Notes under the pieces: generated by a model
The model's database searches: none
What the model saw: only the letters and a program-made list of their open reading frames with translations
What the model was told of the DNA's origin: nothing
Program-made: the position numbers and the translations under genes
Origin: Actinoplanes sp. DH11
Lineage (GTDB): Bacteria > Actinomycetota > Actinomycetes > Mycobacteriales > Micromonosporaceae
DNA: 64,000 bases
Direction: 5' to 3'
Assembly: GCF_020873875.1 (NCBI RefSeq)
Contig: NZ_JAHWGU010000022.1
Span: 1-64,000, forward strand
Shown: piece by piece, positions 34,103 through 42,258 of the stretch
How the letters are laid out: each line of letters opens with the position of its first letter
Numbering within the stretch: position 1 is the stretch's first letter

Positions 34103-35220
34103 GGCCGCACCTCCCCGTCGTAACACCGTGGCACCCGGCTGCTGCCGAACCGGGTGACGATCTCGTAGTTGATCGTGCCGGTGGCGGCGGCCCAGTCGTC
34201 GGCGGTCGGCTCACCGTCGTCACCCGGGCCGAACAGGGTCGCCACGTCACCGGCCACCACCGGCTCGTCGCCGACGTCGACCACCACCTGGTCCATGCAG
34301 ACCCGGCCGGCGATGGTCGCCACCGTGCCGCCGATGCGCACCGGTCCCGCGTTCGACGCGTGCCGGGGCACCCCGTCGCCGTAGCCCAGCGGGACGACGG
34401 CAAGCGTCGTCTCCCAGGGTGTGGTGTAGGTCAAGCCGTAGGAGACGCCCTGGCCGGCCGGGACCCGCTTGGCGAGGGTGACCCGGGCCCGGGCCGTCAT
34501 CGCCGGGCGCAGACCGAACGTGTCGCCGGCGATGGGTGACAGCCCGTAGGCCGCGATGCCGACGCGGACCAGGTCGAAGTGCGCGTCCGGCCGGATCAGG
34601 GTGGCCGCCGAGTTGGCGATGTGCCGGTAACGCGGGTGGATCCCGTGCCGCCCGGCCAGCTCGAGACCCTCGTGGAACGCGGCCAGCTGCCGGTCGACGG
34701 ACTCGTGGCCGGGCTCGTCGGCACAGGCGAAATGGCTCCACACGCCGACCACCTCGACGTCGCCGCCGGCCTGGGCCTTGGTCGCGGCCTCGAACAGCTC
34801 CGGCCAGTCGGCCCGGGCCGCGCCACCGCGGGCCAGGCCGGTGTCGAGCTTGAGGTGCACCCGGGCCGGCCGACCCGCCTGCCGGGCCGCCGCGGCCAGC
34901 TCGTCGAGCAGCTCCGGGGTGGCCGCGCTCAGGTCGACGCCGGCCGCGACACCGTCGTGCAGCGGCAGCCCGGGGCTCAGCAGCCAGGCCAGGACCGGCG
35001 CCTCGATGCCGGCCCGGCGCAGGGTGAGCGCCTCGTCCAGGGTGGCGACACCGAGCCAGGTGGCACCGCCGGCGAGCGCCGCCCGGGCCGCCGGAACCAT
35101 GCCGTGCCCATAACCGTCCGCCTTGACCGCGACCAGCACCTCGGCCGAGGTGCGGGACCGCAACGCCACGACGTTGTCCCGGATCGCGTCCAGATCGACG
35201 CGCACTTCCGCCTGCCACAT
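34099..35220 (-). CDS. alr: Alanine racemase
   Basis: A 373-residue fold-III PLP enzyme making D-Ala for peptidoglycan. PLP Lys33 is in VAVKADGYGHGM; the second-base Tyr is in GVSYGLTYTT; VRVGIAAYGLSP binds phosphate. The ATG at 35220 has no Shine-Dalgarno but TAGGGT lies 7 nt upstream, so the long alr-hydrolase-tsaE-ung-tsaB operon probably starts as a leaderless mRNA. Confidence 0.95.
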   Translation of the reverse strand: MWQAEVRVDLDAIRDNVVALRSRTSAEVLVAVKADGYGHGMVPAARAALAGGATWLGVATLDEALTLRRAGIEAPVLAWLLSPGLPLHDGVAAGVDLSAATPELLDELAAAARQAGRPARVHLKLDTGLARGGAARADWPELFEAATKAQAGGDVEVVGVWSHFACADEPGHESVDRQLAAFHEGLELAGRHGIHPRYRHIANSAATLIRPDAHFDLVRVGIAAYGLSPIAGDTFGLRPAMTARARVTLAKRVPAGQGVSYGLTYTTPWETTLAVVPLGYGDGVPRHASNAGPVRIGGTVATIAGRVCMDQVVVDVGDEPVVAGDVATLFGPGDDGEPTADDWAAATGTINYEIVTRFGSSRVPRCYDGEVRP

Positions 35221-35227
35221 GCCTCTA

Positions 35228-35233
35228 ACCCTA
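35228..35233 (-). promoter_or_regulatory. -10 element of probable leaderless promoter (alr operon)
   Basis: TAGGGT, seven bases, then the alr ATG. The same hexamer occurs before acpS and the LCP gene. Confidence 0.6.
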
Positions 35234-35275
35234 CTGAGGCGTACGACAGTTCCGGTCACCCAGGAAGATCGGGCC

Positions 35276-35410
35276 CACCCGAGGAGGTCGGCGCGGGGCC
35301 GGGCGGCTCGCCAGAGGAGGTCGCGCAGGGCGGGCGGCTCACCCGAGGAGGTCGGCGCAGGGGCGGGCGGCTCACCCGAGGAGGTCGCGCAAGGCCGGGC
35401 GCAGCGCGGC
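35276..35410 (-). repeat. Tandem copies of the nnr 3' end
   Basis: GAGGAGGTCG recurs at 35281, 35314, 35345 and 35378 (spacing 33, 31, 33). The last copy covers the final codons and stop of nnr; the others lie in the 150-bp gap before alr. The end of the gene has thus been copied about three times downstream. Confidence 0.8.
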
Positions 35411-36826
35411 CGCCACGTCCGGTGCGGTCACCGGGCCGTCCGGTGCGGCGTGCCGCCCGGCCAGGCCGTGCACGAACGCCGCCGCCACCGCCGCACGCAC
35501 CGGCGGCAGCCCCGCCGCCAGCAGCGAGCCGAGAAGTCCGGCCAGCACGTCGCCGCTGCCCGCGGTGGCCAGCGCCGGGCTGCCGGTCGGGTTGGCCCAG
35601 ATCTCGCCGGCCGGGGTGGCCACGATCGTCCGGTCGCCCTTGAGCAGCACCACCGCGTTGGTCCAGGCGGCCAGCCGGGCGGCCGCCGCGGCCCGGTCCG
35701 CGCCGGGTGCCTCGCCGGCCAGCCGCGTGAACTCGCCGTCGTGCGGGGTAAGCACCACCGGGGCGTCGCGGCGCAGATCGTCCGCGAACTCGCCGCCGAC
35801 CAGCAGGGTCAAGGCGTCCGCGTCGAGCAGCACCGGCAGCGAGGTGGCCAGGACGCTGCGCAGCTCGGTACGCGCGTGTTCACCGGTGCCCAAGCCGGAA
35901 CCGCACACCCAGGCCTGTACCCGGCCGGCGTCGGCCATCCGGGACGCCACCACCACGGACGGGTGCGCCCGCACCACCTCGGGGTGTGCGCTGCCCGCGT
36001 ACCGCACCATGCCGGTCGGCCCGGCCAGCGCACCAGCCGTGGAGAGCAGCGCCGCACCCGGATAACCGGCCGAACCGGTCGCCAGGCCGACCACCCCCCG
36101 GCTGTACTTGTCCGACGTCGCGTCCGGCCGGGGCCACCACGCGGCGACGTCGGCGGCCTCGGCCACCCGCACCGCCGGGTCGGTGACGAGCGCCGGGCCC
36201 AGACCGATGTCGACCAGCTCCACCTCGCCGCAGCGCAGCGACGCCGGGCCTACGACGTGCGCCGGTTTCAGGCAGCCGAAAGTGACCGTGACATCGGCGT
36301 GGACCGCCTCGCCCGGCACGTCGCCGGTGTCCACGGCCACCCCGCTCGGGGTGTCGACGGCCACCACGACGGGCCGGTCACCCGTACGCCCGCGCAGGTC
36401 ACCAAGCCGGTGCACGACGGCTGCCGCCGGCGGTCGCAGGCCGCCCGCGCCGCCGATCCCGACAATCCCGTCCAGCACCAGGTCGGCCCGGGCGGGCAGC
36501 TCGGAGACGGTGAACCCGCCCGCCGCCCGCAGCGCCGCGAGCCCCGCCAGATGCACCCGCTCCGGGGTCAGCAGCAGCGCACGGATTTGCGCGCCGCGCC
36601 GGGCCAGCGCGGCACCGGCGTAGAGCGTGTCGCCGCCGTTGTCACCGCTGCCGACCAGCAGCAGCACCCGCGCGCCGTACACCCCGCCGGTCGCCTCCAG
36701 CAGCAACGCGCAACGCCGGGCCAGCCCCGCCGCAGCCCGCTGCATCAGCGTGCCCTCCGGCAGGGTCGCCATCAGCGTCTTCTCGGCCGCCCGGACATCC
36801 GCCACCCGCCATGCCTGCCGCACCAC
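35372..36826 (-). CDS. nnr: Bifunctional NAD(P)HX epimerase/dehydratase
   Basis: A 484-residue repair enzyme for hydrated NAD(P)H. The N-terminal epimerase half (1-210) has VGSGDNGGDTLYAG and VAVDTPSGVAVDTG. The C-terminal ADP-dependent dehydratase half (225-484) has VCGSGLGTG, LTPHDGEFTRL and ATAGSGDVLAGLLGSLLAAG. It sits between acpS and alr, the standard order. No obvious Shine-Dalgarno precedes the start; a GTG one codon later is an alternative. Its terminal codons are part of a tandem repeat array. Confidence 0.93.
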   Translation of the reverse strand: MVRQAWRVADVRAAEKTLMATLPEGTLMQRAAAGLARRCALLLEATGGVYGARVLLLVGSGDNGGDTLYAGAALARRGAQIRALLLTPERVHLAGLAALRAAGGFTVSELPARADLVLDGIVGIGGAGGLRPPAAAVVHRLGDLRGRTGDRPVVVAVDTPSGVAVDTGDVPGEAVHADVTVTFGCLKPAHVVGPASLRCGEVELVDIGLGPALVTDPAVRVAEAADVAAWWPRPDATSDKYSRGVVGLATGSAGYPGAALLSTAGALAGPTGMVRYAGSAHPEVVRAHPSVVVASRMADAGRVQAWVCGSGLGTGEHARTELRSVLATSLPVLLDADALTLLVGGEFADDLRRDAPVVLTPHDGEFTRLAGEAPGADRAAAAARLAAWTNAVVLLKGDRTIVATPAGEIWANPTGSPALATAGSGDVLAGLLGSLLAAGLPPVRAAVAAAFVHGLAGRHAAPDGPVTAPDVAAALRPALRDLLG

Positions 36827-36840
36827 GCCACTCCTTCACC

Positions 36841-36955
36841 CGCCGGGACCGGCGACGTCCTCGCCCGCCGGACCGGCGACGTCCTCGCCCGCCCGACCGG
36901 CGACATCCTCGCCCGCCCGACCGGCGACATCCTCATCCGCCGGGGCCCGGCGACG
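36841..36955 (-). repeat. 24-bp tandem repeats spanning the acpS stop
   Basis: ACCGGCGAC recurs at 36848, 36872, 36896 and 36920 (exactly 24 bp apart), with a degenerate copy near 36945 in the acpS tail. Most of the array is between acpS and nnr. The period is a multiple of three, but all copies beyond the stop are untranslated. Confidence 0.8.
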
Positions 36956-37331
36956 TCACTTCCTGCGACTCGGCGACCACCATCGCGGAGGCGATGCCGC
37001 CGTCATGCGACAGCGACAGATGCCATCGACTGATGCCGCGTTCGGTTGCCGCGGCGGCGACCGTACCGGAGACCGTCAACCACGGGCGCCCGTCCGGGTC
37101 GGAGACGATCTCGCAGTCGTGCCAGCGCAGCCCGGCCGGCGCACCGAGCGCCTTGGCCACGGCCTCCTTGGCCGCGAACCGGGCGGCCAGCGACTCCGCC
37201 GACCGCGGATTGCCGGAGCCGGTCAGCCGTTCCGGCTCGGTGAACAGACGGTCCCCGAGCAGCGGAGTCCGCTCCAGCGCGCGGGCGAATCTCTCCACCA
37301 GAACGACATCGATACCGACAGCCACGATCAC
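36933..37331 (-). CDS. acpS: Holo-[acyl-carrier-protein] synthase
   Basis: A 132-residue 4'-phosphopantetheinyl transferase that activates ACP. GIDVVLVERF (magnesium-binding Asp8) and the AARFAAKEAVAKALG motif are complete; WHLSLSHDGGIASAMVV closes the fold. The last residues (EVTSPGPGG) come from a repeat expansion and are probably disordered. Starts with GTG, with no Shine-Dalgarno but TAGGGT 7 nt upstream. Confidence 0.93.
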   Translation of the reverse strand: MIVAVGIDVVLVERFARALERTPLLGDRLFTEPERLTGSGNPRSAESLAARFAAKEAVAKALGAPAGLRWHDCEIVSDPDGRPWLTVSGTVAAAATERGISRWHLSLSHDGGIASAMVVAESQEVTSPGPGG

Positions 37332-37338
37332 ACCAGCC

Positions 37339-37344
37339 ACCCTA
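37339..37344 (-). promoter_or_regulatory. -10 element of probable leaderless promoter (acpS)
   Basis: TAGGGT-GGCTGGT-GTG: the hexamer ends 7 nt before the start codon, with no ribosome site. Confidence 0.6.
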
Positions 37345-37394
37345 ATGGTGCGTGCGGCGCCTGTTCCGCGTACGCCGGGCGGGCGCGCACGCCT

Positions 37395-37545
37395 TTCCCA
37401 CGCACGCCGCCTCCCAGGCCCACACGACATTCCCGCGCACGCCGCCTCCCAGGCCCACACGACATTCCCGCGCACGCCGCCTCCCAGGCCCACACGACAT
37501 TCCCGCGCGCGCCGCCTACCGGGCGCGCACGACATTCCCGCGTAT
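37395..37545. repeat. 35-bp tandem array
   Basis: ACGACATTCCCGCG recurs at 37424, 37459, 37494 and 37529, exactly 35 bp apart. The middle copies are identical; the outer ones are degenerate. 35 is not a multiple of three, so the array does not encode a repeat protein. Confidence 0.88.
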
Positions 37546-37662
37546 GACGCCCGGCGGTCTGGCGTACGCCCGATCGCCCCCTCAGGCAACACCGCCCGCG
37601 CATCAACCCCGCGCCCCCTTCCTGGCCCCGATGGCGCGCCGGACACGTCGTCATGGCGAGAT

Positions 37663-37737
37663 GTTGATCTGCTAGCGATGCGAAATCGCGGTTTCAGCCC
37701 CATGATCACAGCGATTTCGCATCGCTAGCAGATCAAC
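37663..37737 (+). repeat. 75-bp palindromic intergenic element, copy B
   Basis: Arms 37663-37689 and 37711-37737 are exact 27-nt complements around a 21-nt centre. It matches copy A (4707-4781) when reversed; differences in copy A fall mainly in the inner left arm. It lies in an intergenic gap and is not next to a gene end, so it is unlikely to be a simple terminator. Confidence 0.85.
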
Positions 37738-37923
37738 ACCGTCACGGGGACCGACGCAGCGGACCGCGGCGACCGTGAGGGAGCCGAAGGCAAGAAACGC
37801 CGCACTCCTGCGTCCTGCCCGCCGCCGCGTCGACATCCCGCCCAGCCCCCGGACCGCCAACCAGCACAAACCGGCGGGAAAGGCCGCACTCGCCGCTTGC
37901 AAGACGCATAAAGGACACCCCTC

Positions 37924-38055
37924 CGGCGGTCTCGCATACGCCCTCCCACGGTTCCGCATACGCCCTCCGACGGTTCCGCATACGCCCTCCGGCGGTCCCG
38001 CATACGCCCGACGGCGGTCCCGCATACGCCCGACGGGGGGTCTCGCATACGCCTC
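37924..38055. repeat. 22-bp iteron-like tandem array
   Basis: GCATACGCC recurs at 37934, 37956, 37978, 38000, 38022 and 38044, exactly 22 bp apart (six copies); neighbouring bases are mostly CGGTYCC. The strict two-helical-turn spacing would put identical faces in line for a protein. A single diverged copy lies near 37555. Confidence 0.88.
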
Positions 38056-38278
38056 CCGAGGAAGAGCGCGCCCGAACACCCGCAGAACCGGCAGAACCGC
38101 CCGGATCGCGGCGGCCGGGTTCGCCGGGCCGGCGCACTAACAGCGGCCGCCACTTGTGCGCAACCCCTGTGGACAGCCGCGCACCCGGCCCGGACCCGTC
38201 GTCCACAGGCCGGCCCGGCGGGCTCCGGCGGCACCTAGCGTCGGGTCATCCCGTTCCCGCTGCGCCAGGAGGCCGCCG

Positions 38279-38560
38279 ATGAGCTCCGATTTTCACGCCG
38301 ACACCGAGGACCTGCGCCGGCACGCGGCCGCCGCCGACGCCCTCGCCGCCCGGTTGAGCGGCCTGGACGGTCAGGTGCCGGACGTCGCTCCGCGCTGGGC
38401 GGCCGCGGCGGCCGCCACCCTCGCCGCCGACGCCGCCGTTCAGCAGCTCGCGGTGCTCGGCCACGACGTAGCGGTGACGGCCGAGCGGATCCGGGTGGCC
38501 GCGGACGCCTACCGGGAGGCCGACGCCCGGGCCGCCGTCCGGTTCCGGCTCGCCGGATGA
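38279..38560 (+). CDS. EspC-like putative type VII secretion target
   Basis: A 93-residue, all-helical, Ala-rich protein (FHADTEDLRRHAAAADALAARL...; VTAERIRVAADAYREADARAA). Size, helical-hairpin pattern and central WAAAAAATL are those of EspC/WXG100-like secretion targets. The ATG has AGGAGG 6 nt upstream and a TAGCGT -10-like hexamer near 38236. It overlaps the next gene (ATGA). No ESX core genes are in the window, so export is inferred. Confidence 0.68.
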   Translation: MSSDFHADTEDLRRHAAAADALAARLSGLDGQVPDVAPRWAAAAAATLAADAAVQQLAVLGHDVAVTAERIRVAADAYREADARAAVRFRLAG

Positions 38561-40167
38561 CCGCGCTCCACTCGCTGCTACGGGTGACCGATCCGGGCCG
38601 CTGGCGGTCGGCCGCGCTGGCCTGGCGGCGCTGGTCTGCGCTGGCCGGTGCGCTGAGCACCGAGTTCGGCGCGCTCGCGGCGCGGATCCGGGCGTCCTGG
38701 TCCGGCCGCGCGGGTTCGGCGGCGGTGGCCGCGCTGGGCGATGCCCGGCACCGGATCGCTCTGTTCCGGGTGTTCTGCTGGCGGGCCGACCAGGCGCTGA
38801 GTGAGTTCGCGGCGGCGCTGGCGAGGGCGCGCCAGCTGCTGGACCGGGCGCGGAGCCGGGCGGCGGGCGCCGGCCTGGTGATCGACGATGCGGGTACGGT
38901 CCACGGCCGCTCCTCGGAGCTGCCCCGGGTGGCGGCCGACCTGTCCGCCGCACTGGGTCTCGCCGCTGCGGCCGACGCCGAGGCGGCCGACCGGCTGGAC
39001 GCGCTCTGCGCCACGGCGGCGGGCCAGGTCGGCGCGCCGGGCGGGATCGGCACTCCAGGCGCGACCGGCGGCGCTCCAGGCTGGATCGGCACTCCAGGCG
39101 CGACCGGCGGCGCTCCGGGCGCGACCGGCGCACTAGGCCCGGCTGCCGGTCCCGGCCCGGACTGCGCCGCCGGCCCCGCCGAGGTGCGCCGCTGGTGGGC
39201 CGCCCTGACACCGGTGCAGCGGGACTGGCTGCTCGCCACCGCTCCGGCCACTCTCGCGGCCCGGGCCGGGATCCCGGCCGCGGACCGCGACGTGGCGAAC
39301 CGGATGCTGCTGGACGACCGGCGGCTTCCCGGCGAGCGCCCGGTCGCGGGACTGGCCGAGTTGGGTGCGCGGCTCGACGACGAGGCGGGGCTCCGCCCGT
39401 ACCTCCTGAGCCTGGACGTCTCGAACGACGGCCGTGCCGTCGTCGCCCTGGGTGACCCGGACCGGGCCCGGCACGTTCTCACGCACGTCCCCGGCATGAC
39501 GAGTGACCTGGACTCGGCCGGCGGCGAGCTGACCCGGGCCGAACGGGTCGCGGTGCGGGCCGGTGAGCTGGCGCCGGACCGGGCGGTGAGCGCGGTGCTG
39601 TGGCTGGACTACGACGCGCCGGACTTCGTGCACGAGGCGTTCTCCGACCGGCAGGCCCGGGACGGCGCCGAGGGGCTGCGGCGGTTCCAGGAGTCGTTGC
39701 GGGTCACCCACGAGGGGCCGGCGGCGCATCAGACCGTGCTCGGGCACAGTTACGGCTCGCTGGTGGTGGGTGCCGCGGCGGCCGGGCCGTTCGCCGCCGA
39801 CGAGGTCGTCTTCGTCGGCTCCCCCGGCGTCGGGGTGGACGCGGCGGCCGGCCTCGCCGTCCCGCCGGACCACGTCTGGTCGACGACGTCCCGGACCGAT
39901 GTGATCCAGTACGCCGCGGTGTCACCCCGTGGCCTGCCGGGCGACCTCGCGCTGGCCGGGGTGCCACTGATCGGGCCGGCGCTCGCCTTCGGCACACCGG
40001 AACGGGACCTCTGGTTCGGCCGCAACCCGAGCGACACCGGGTTCGGCGCCCAGGTCTTCGCCAGTCAGGCCGACGCCGGGCACCTCGGTTACTGGGATCC
40101 GGGCCGGCCCGCGCTCGACGCGCTGGCCCGGATCACCCTCGATCAGGCGCCGGTCACTCGACGGTGA
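38557..40167 (+). CDS. DUF1023 alpha/beta hydrolase with WXG-like N-terminal helical domain
   Basis: A 536-residue protein. Residues 1-150 are helical and WXG/LXG-like (ALSTEFGALAARIRASWSGRAG). Residues 165-205 are collagen-like Gly-rich repeats (GTPGATGGAPG). A second part from about 215 has the DUF1023 hydrolase core: HVLTHVPGMTSDLD, LWLDYDAPDFVHEAFSD, nucleophile Ser398 in LGHSYGSLVVG, and HLGYWDPG at the end. It is coupled to the EspC-like gene. The pair resembles ESX-exported cargo and partner; the lipid or ester substrate is unknown. It overlaps the 3' end of converging glmS by 14 bp. Confidence 0.82.
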   Translation: MTALHSLLRVTDPGRWRSAALAWRRWSALAGALSTEFGALAARIRASWSGRAGSAAVAALGDARHRIALFRVFCWRADQALSEFAAALARARQLLDRARSRAAGAGLVIDDAGTVHGRSSELPRVAADLSAALGLAAAADAEAADRLDALCATAAGQVGAPGGIGTPGATGGAPGWIGTPGATGGAPGATGALGPAAGPGPDCAAGPAEVRRWWAALTPVQRDWLLATAPATLAARAGIPAADRDVANRMLLDDRRLPGERPVAGLAELGARLDDEAGLRPYLLSLDVSNDGRAVVALGDPDRARHVLTHVPGMTSDLDSAGGELTRAERVAVRAGELAPDRAVSAVLWLDYDAPDFVHEAFSDRQARDGAEGLRRFQESLRVTHEGPAAHQTVLGHSYGSLVVGAAAAGPFAADEVVFVGSPGVGVDAAAGLAVPPDHVWSTTSRTDVIQYAAVSPRGLPGDLALAGVPLIGPALAFGTPERDLWFGRNPSDTGFGAQVFASQADAGHLGYWDPGRPALDALARITLDQAPVTRR

Positions 40168-42037
40168 CGGACTTCGCCAGGTTGCGCGGCTGGTCCACGT
40201 CGTTACCGCGGGCCGCGGCGATCTCGCAGGCGAGGATCTGCAGCGGCACGGTGGTCATCAGCGGGGCCAGCAGGGTCGGGGTCTGCGGGACCTCGATCAG
40301 GTGGTCGGCGAACGCCTTGACGCCGTCGTCGCCCTGCTCGGCGATCACGATGGTCCGGGCGCCGCGGGCCCGCACCTCCTGGATGTTGGAGACCACCTTG
40401 TCGCGCATCACGCCGCGGCCGGCTGGCGACGGCACCACGCAGACCACCGGGGTGCCCTCGTCGATCAGCGAGATCGGGCCGTGCTTGAGCTCGCCGGCCG
40501 CGAAGCCCTCGGCGTGCATGTAGGCGAGTTCCTTGAGCTTGAGCGCGCCTTCGAGGGCCACCGGGAAACCGACGTGCCGGCCGATGAACAGGATCGTCGA
40601 GGCGGTCTTCAGGTCGCGGGCCAGCGCCCGGACGTCCTCCATCCCGTCCAGCAGCGTGCGCAGGCTGTCCGGGGTGGCCTGGAGCTTCTCGACCACGGCG
40701 GCGACCTCGTCGGCGTACATCACGCCGCGGATCTGGGCCAGGTGCAGGCCGATCAGGTAGCAGGCGACCAGCTGGGTGAGGAACGCCTTGGTGGAGGCGA
40801 CAGCGATCTCCGGGCCGCCGTGGGTGTAGAGCACCGCGTCGGACTCGCGCGGGATGGTGGAGCCGTTGGTGTTGCAGATGGCGAGCACCCGGGCCTTCTG
40901 CTCCTTGGCGTGCCGCAGCGCCATCAGGGTGTCCATGGTCTCGCCGGACTGGCTGATCACGATCACCAGGGTGGAGCGGTCCAGGATCGGGTCGCGGTAG
41001 CGGAACTCGCTGGCGAGCTCCACCTCGCAGGGGATGCGCACCCAGTGCTCGATGGCGTACTTGGCGACCATCCCGGCGTGGTACGACGTACCGCAGGCCA
41101 CGATGAACACCTTGTCGACGTCCCGCAGGTCCTGGTCGGTGAGGCGCACCTCGTCCAGGATGATCTCGCCGCGCTCGCTCAGCCGGCCGAGCAGAGTGTC
41201 CGCGATGGCCTGCGGCTGCTCGGCGATCTCCTTGAGCATGAAGTACTCGTAGCCACCCTTCTCGGCGGCCGACAGGTCCCAGTCGACGTGGTACTCCTTG
41301 CCGGTGGCCGGCGCGCCGTCGAAGTCGGTGATCTCGATGCCCGCCGGGGTGATCAGGACGACCTGGTCCTGACCCAGCTCGATCGCCTCACGGGTGTGCT
41401 CGATGAACGCGGAGACGTCGCTGGCCAGGAAGTTCTCCCCGTCGCCGCGACCCACCACGAGCGGCGAGTTGCGGCGGGCGGCGACCACCGCGTCGGGCAC
41501 CTCGACGTCGATAGCGAGGAGCGTGAAGGCGCCCTCCAGCCGGCCCACCGTGCGTCGCATGGCCTCGGCCAGCAGGGCTGGGCCGGTCAGACCCCCGGCC
41601 GCCCGCAGCTCGCGCACCTCGGCGGCGAGCAGGTGGGCCGCGCACTCGGTGTCGGTGTCGCTGGTGAACTCGATGCCGGTCGCCTCGAGCTCGGCGCGCA
41701 GCTTCGCGAAGTTCTCGATGATGCCGTTGTGGATGACCGCGACCCGCCCGTCGGCGGAGAGGTGCGGGTGGGCGTTGCGGTCGGTGGGACCGCCGTGGGT
41801 GGCCCAGCGGGTGTGCCCGATGCCGGTGACGCCTGTCGCGATGCCGTCGGCGGCCCGCTCGGCGAGCGCCTTCTCCAGGTTGGCCAGCTTGCCGGCCCGC
41901 TTGCCGGTCCGGACCTCGCCGCCGTCGATGACGGCGACACCGGCCGAGTCATATCCGCGGTACTCCAGGCGGCGGAGCCCATCGAGGACGATGCTCAATG
42001 CCGGACGATTGCCAACGTAACCCACGATCCCACACAT
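40154..42037 (-). CDS. glmS: Glutamine-fructose-6-phosphate transaminase (isomerizing)
   Basis: A 627-residue enzyme making GlcN-6-P, the first step to UDP-GlcNAc for cell wall. Glutaminase nucleophile Cys2 in MCGIVGYVG requires the ATG at 42037. The glutaminase domain (1-240) is followed by two SIS domains (VACGTSYHAGMVAKY; ISQSGETMDTLMALRHA) and the C-terminal LAKSVTVE. It starts after TAGGCT plus 7 nt, so it is probably leaderless. The glmM gene for the next step is 2.3 kb away on the same strand. Confidence 0.97.
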   Translation of the reverse strand: MCGIVGYVGNRPALSIVLDGLRRLEYRGYDSAGVAVIDGGEVRTGKRAGKLANLEKALAERAADGIATGVTGIGHTRWATHGGPTDRNAHPHLSADGRVAVIHNGIIENFAKLRAELEATGIEFTSDTDTECAAHLLAAEVRELRAAGGLTGPALLAEAMRRTVGRLEGAFTLLAIDVEVPDAVVAARRNSPLVVGRGDGENFLASDVSAFIEHTREAIELGQDQVVLITPAGIEITDFDGAPATGKEYHVDWDLSAAEKGGYEYFMLKEIAEQPQAIADTLLGRLSERGEIILDEVRLTDQDLRDVDKVFIVACGTSYHAGMVAKYAIEHWVRIPCEVELASEFRYRDPILDRSTLVIVISQSGETMDTLMALRHAKEQKARVLAICNTNGSTIPRESDAVLYTHGGPEIAVASTKAFLTQLVACYLIGLHLAQIRGVMYADEVAAVVEKLQATPDSLRTLLDGMEDVRALARDLKTASTILFIGRHVGFPVALEGALKLKELAYMHAEGFAAGELKHGPISLIDEGTPVVCVVPSPAGRGVMRDKVVSNIQEVRARGARTIVIAEQGDDGVKAFADHLIEVPQTPTLLAPLMTTVPLQILACEIAAARGNDVDQPRNLAKSVTVE

Positions 42038-42044
42038 GCCGGGC

Positions 42045-42050
42045 AGCCTA
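42045..42050 (-). promoter_or_regulatory. -10 element of probable leaderless promoter (glmS)
   Basis: TAGGCT, then GCCCGGC (7 nt), then the ATG. The Cys2 requirement fixes this start independently, which supports the leaderless reading. Confidence 0.65.
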
Positions 42051-42258
42051 GCGGACTTTCGCTCAAACGTCATGAGCAAGAAAGGCACTTTTGAGCACCC
42101 GATGTGATCGGAACTGTACGCCATCGGCGCCGCACCTGCGCAAGCGCGGTTCCACGGCCGGTGGGTGAACACCTCGTACGGGTGGGTGACACCACAGGTG
42201 CGCCGCTGGCGTACCGTCGGCTACGGCAGCGCCACGGCGTCTCACCGGGAGGAAGCGG

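Larger units (their letters stand above)
37332..38278. other. Long non-coding region with two tandem arrays and a palindromic element
   Basis: 947 bases between divergent acpS and the EspC-like gene. From left: the acpS promoter, a 35-bp array (37395-37545), the 75-bp palindromic element (37663-37737), GC-rich unique sequence, and a 22-bp array (37924-38055). Reading frames across the arrays change with each non-triplet repeat, and none has start signals, so I see no gene. Confidence 0.7.

Noticed and set aside
36933..37709. 258-residue version of AcpS
   Set aside because: The extra N-terminus is a translation of the 35-bp array and palindrome; AcpS starts at GTG 37331 behind TAGGGT.
37924..38055. 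CRISPR array
   Set aside because: Period 22 bp with only about 13 bp between cores, cores and edges both conserved, no leader and no cas genes.
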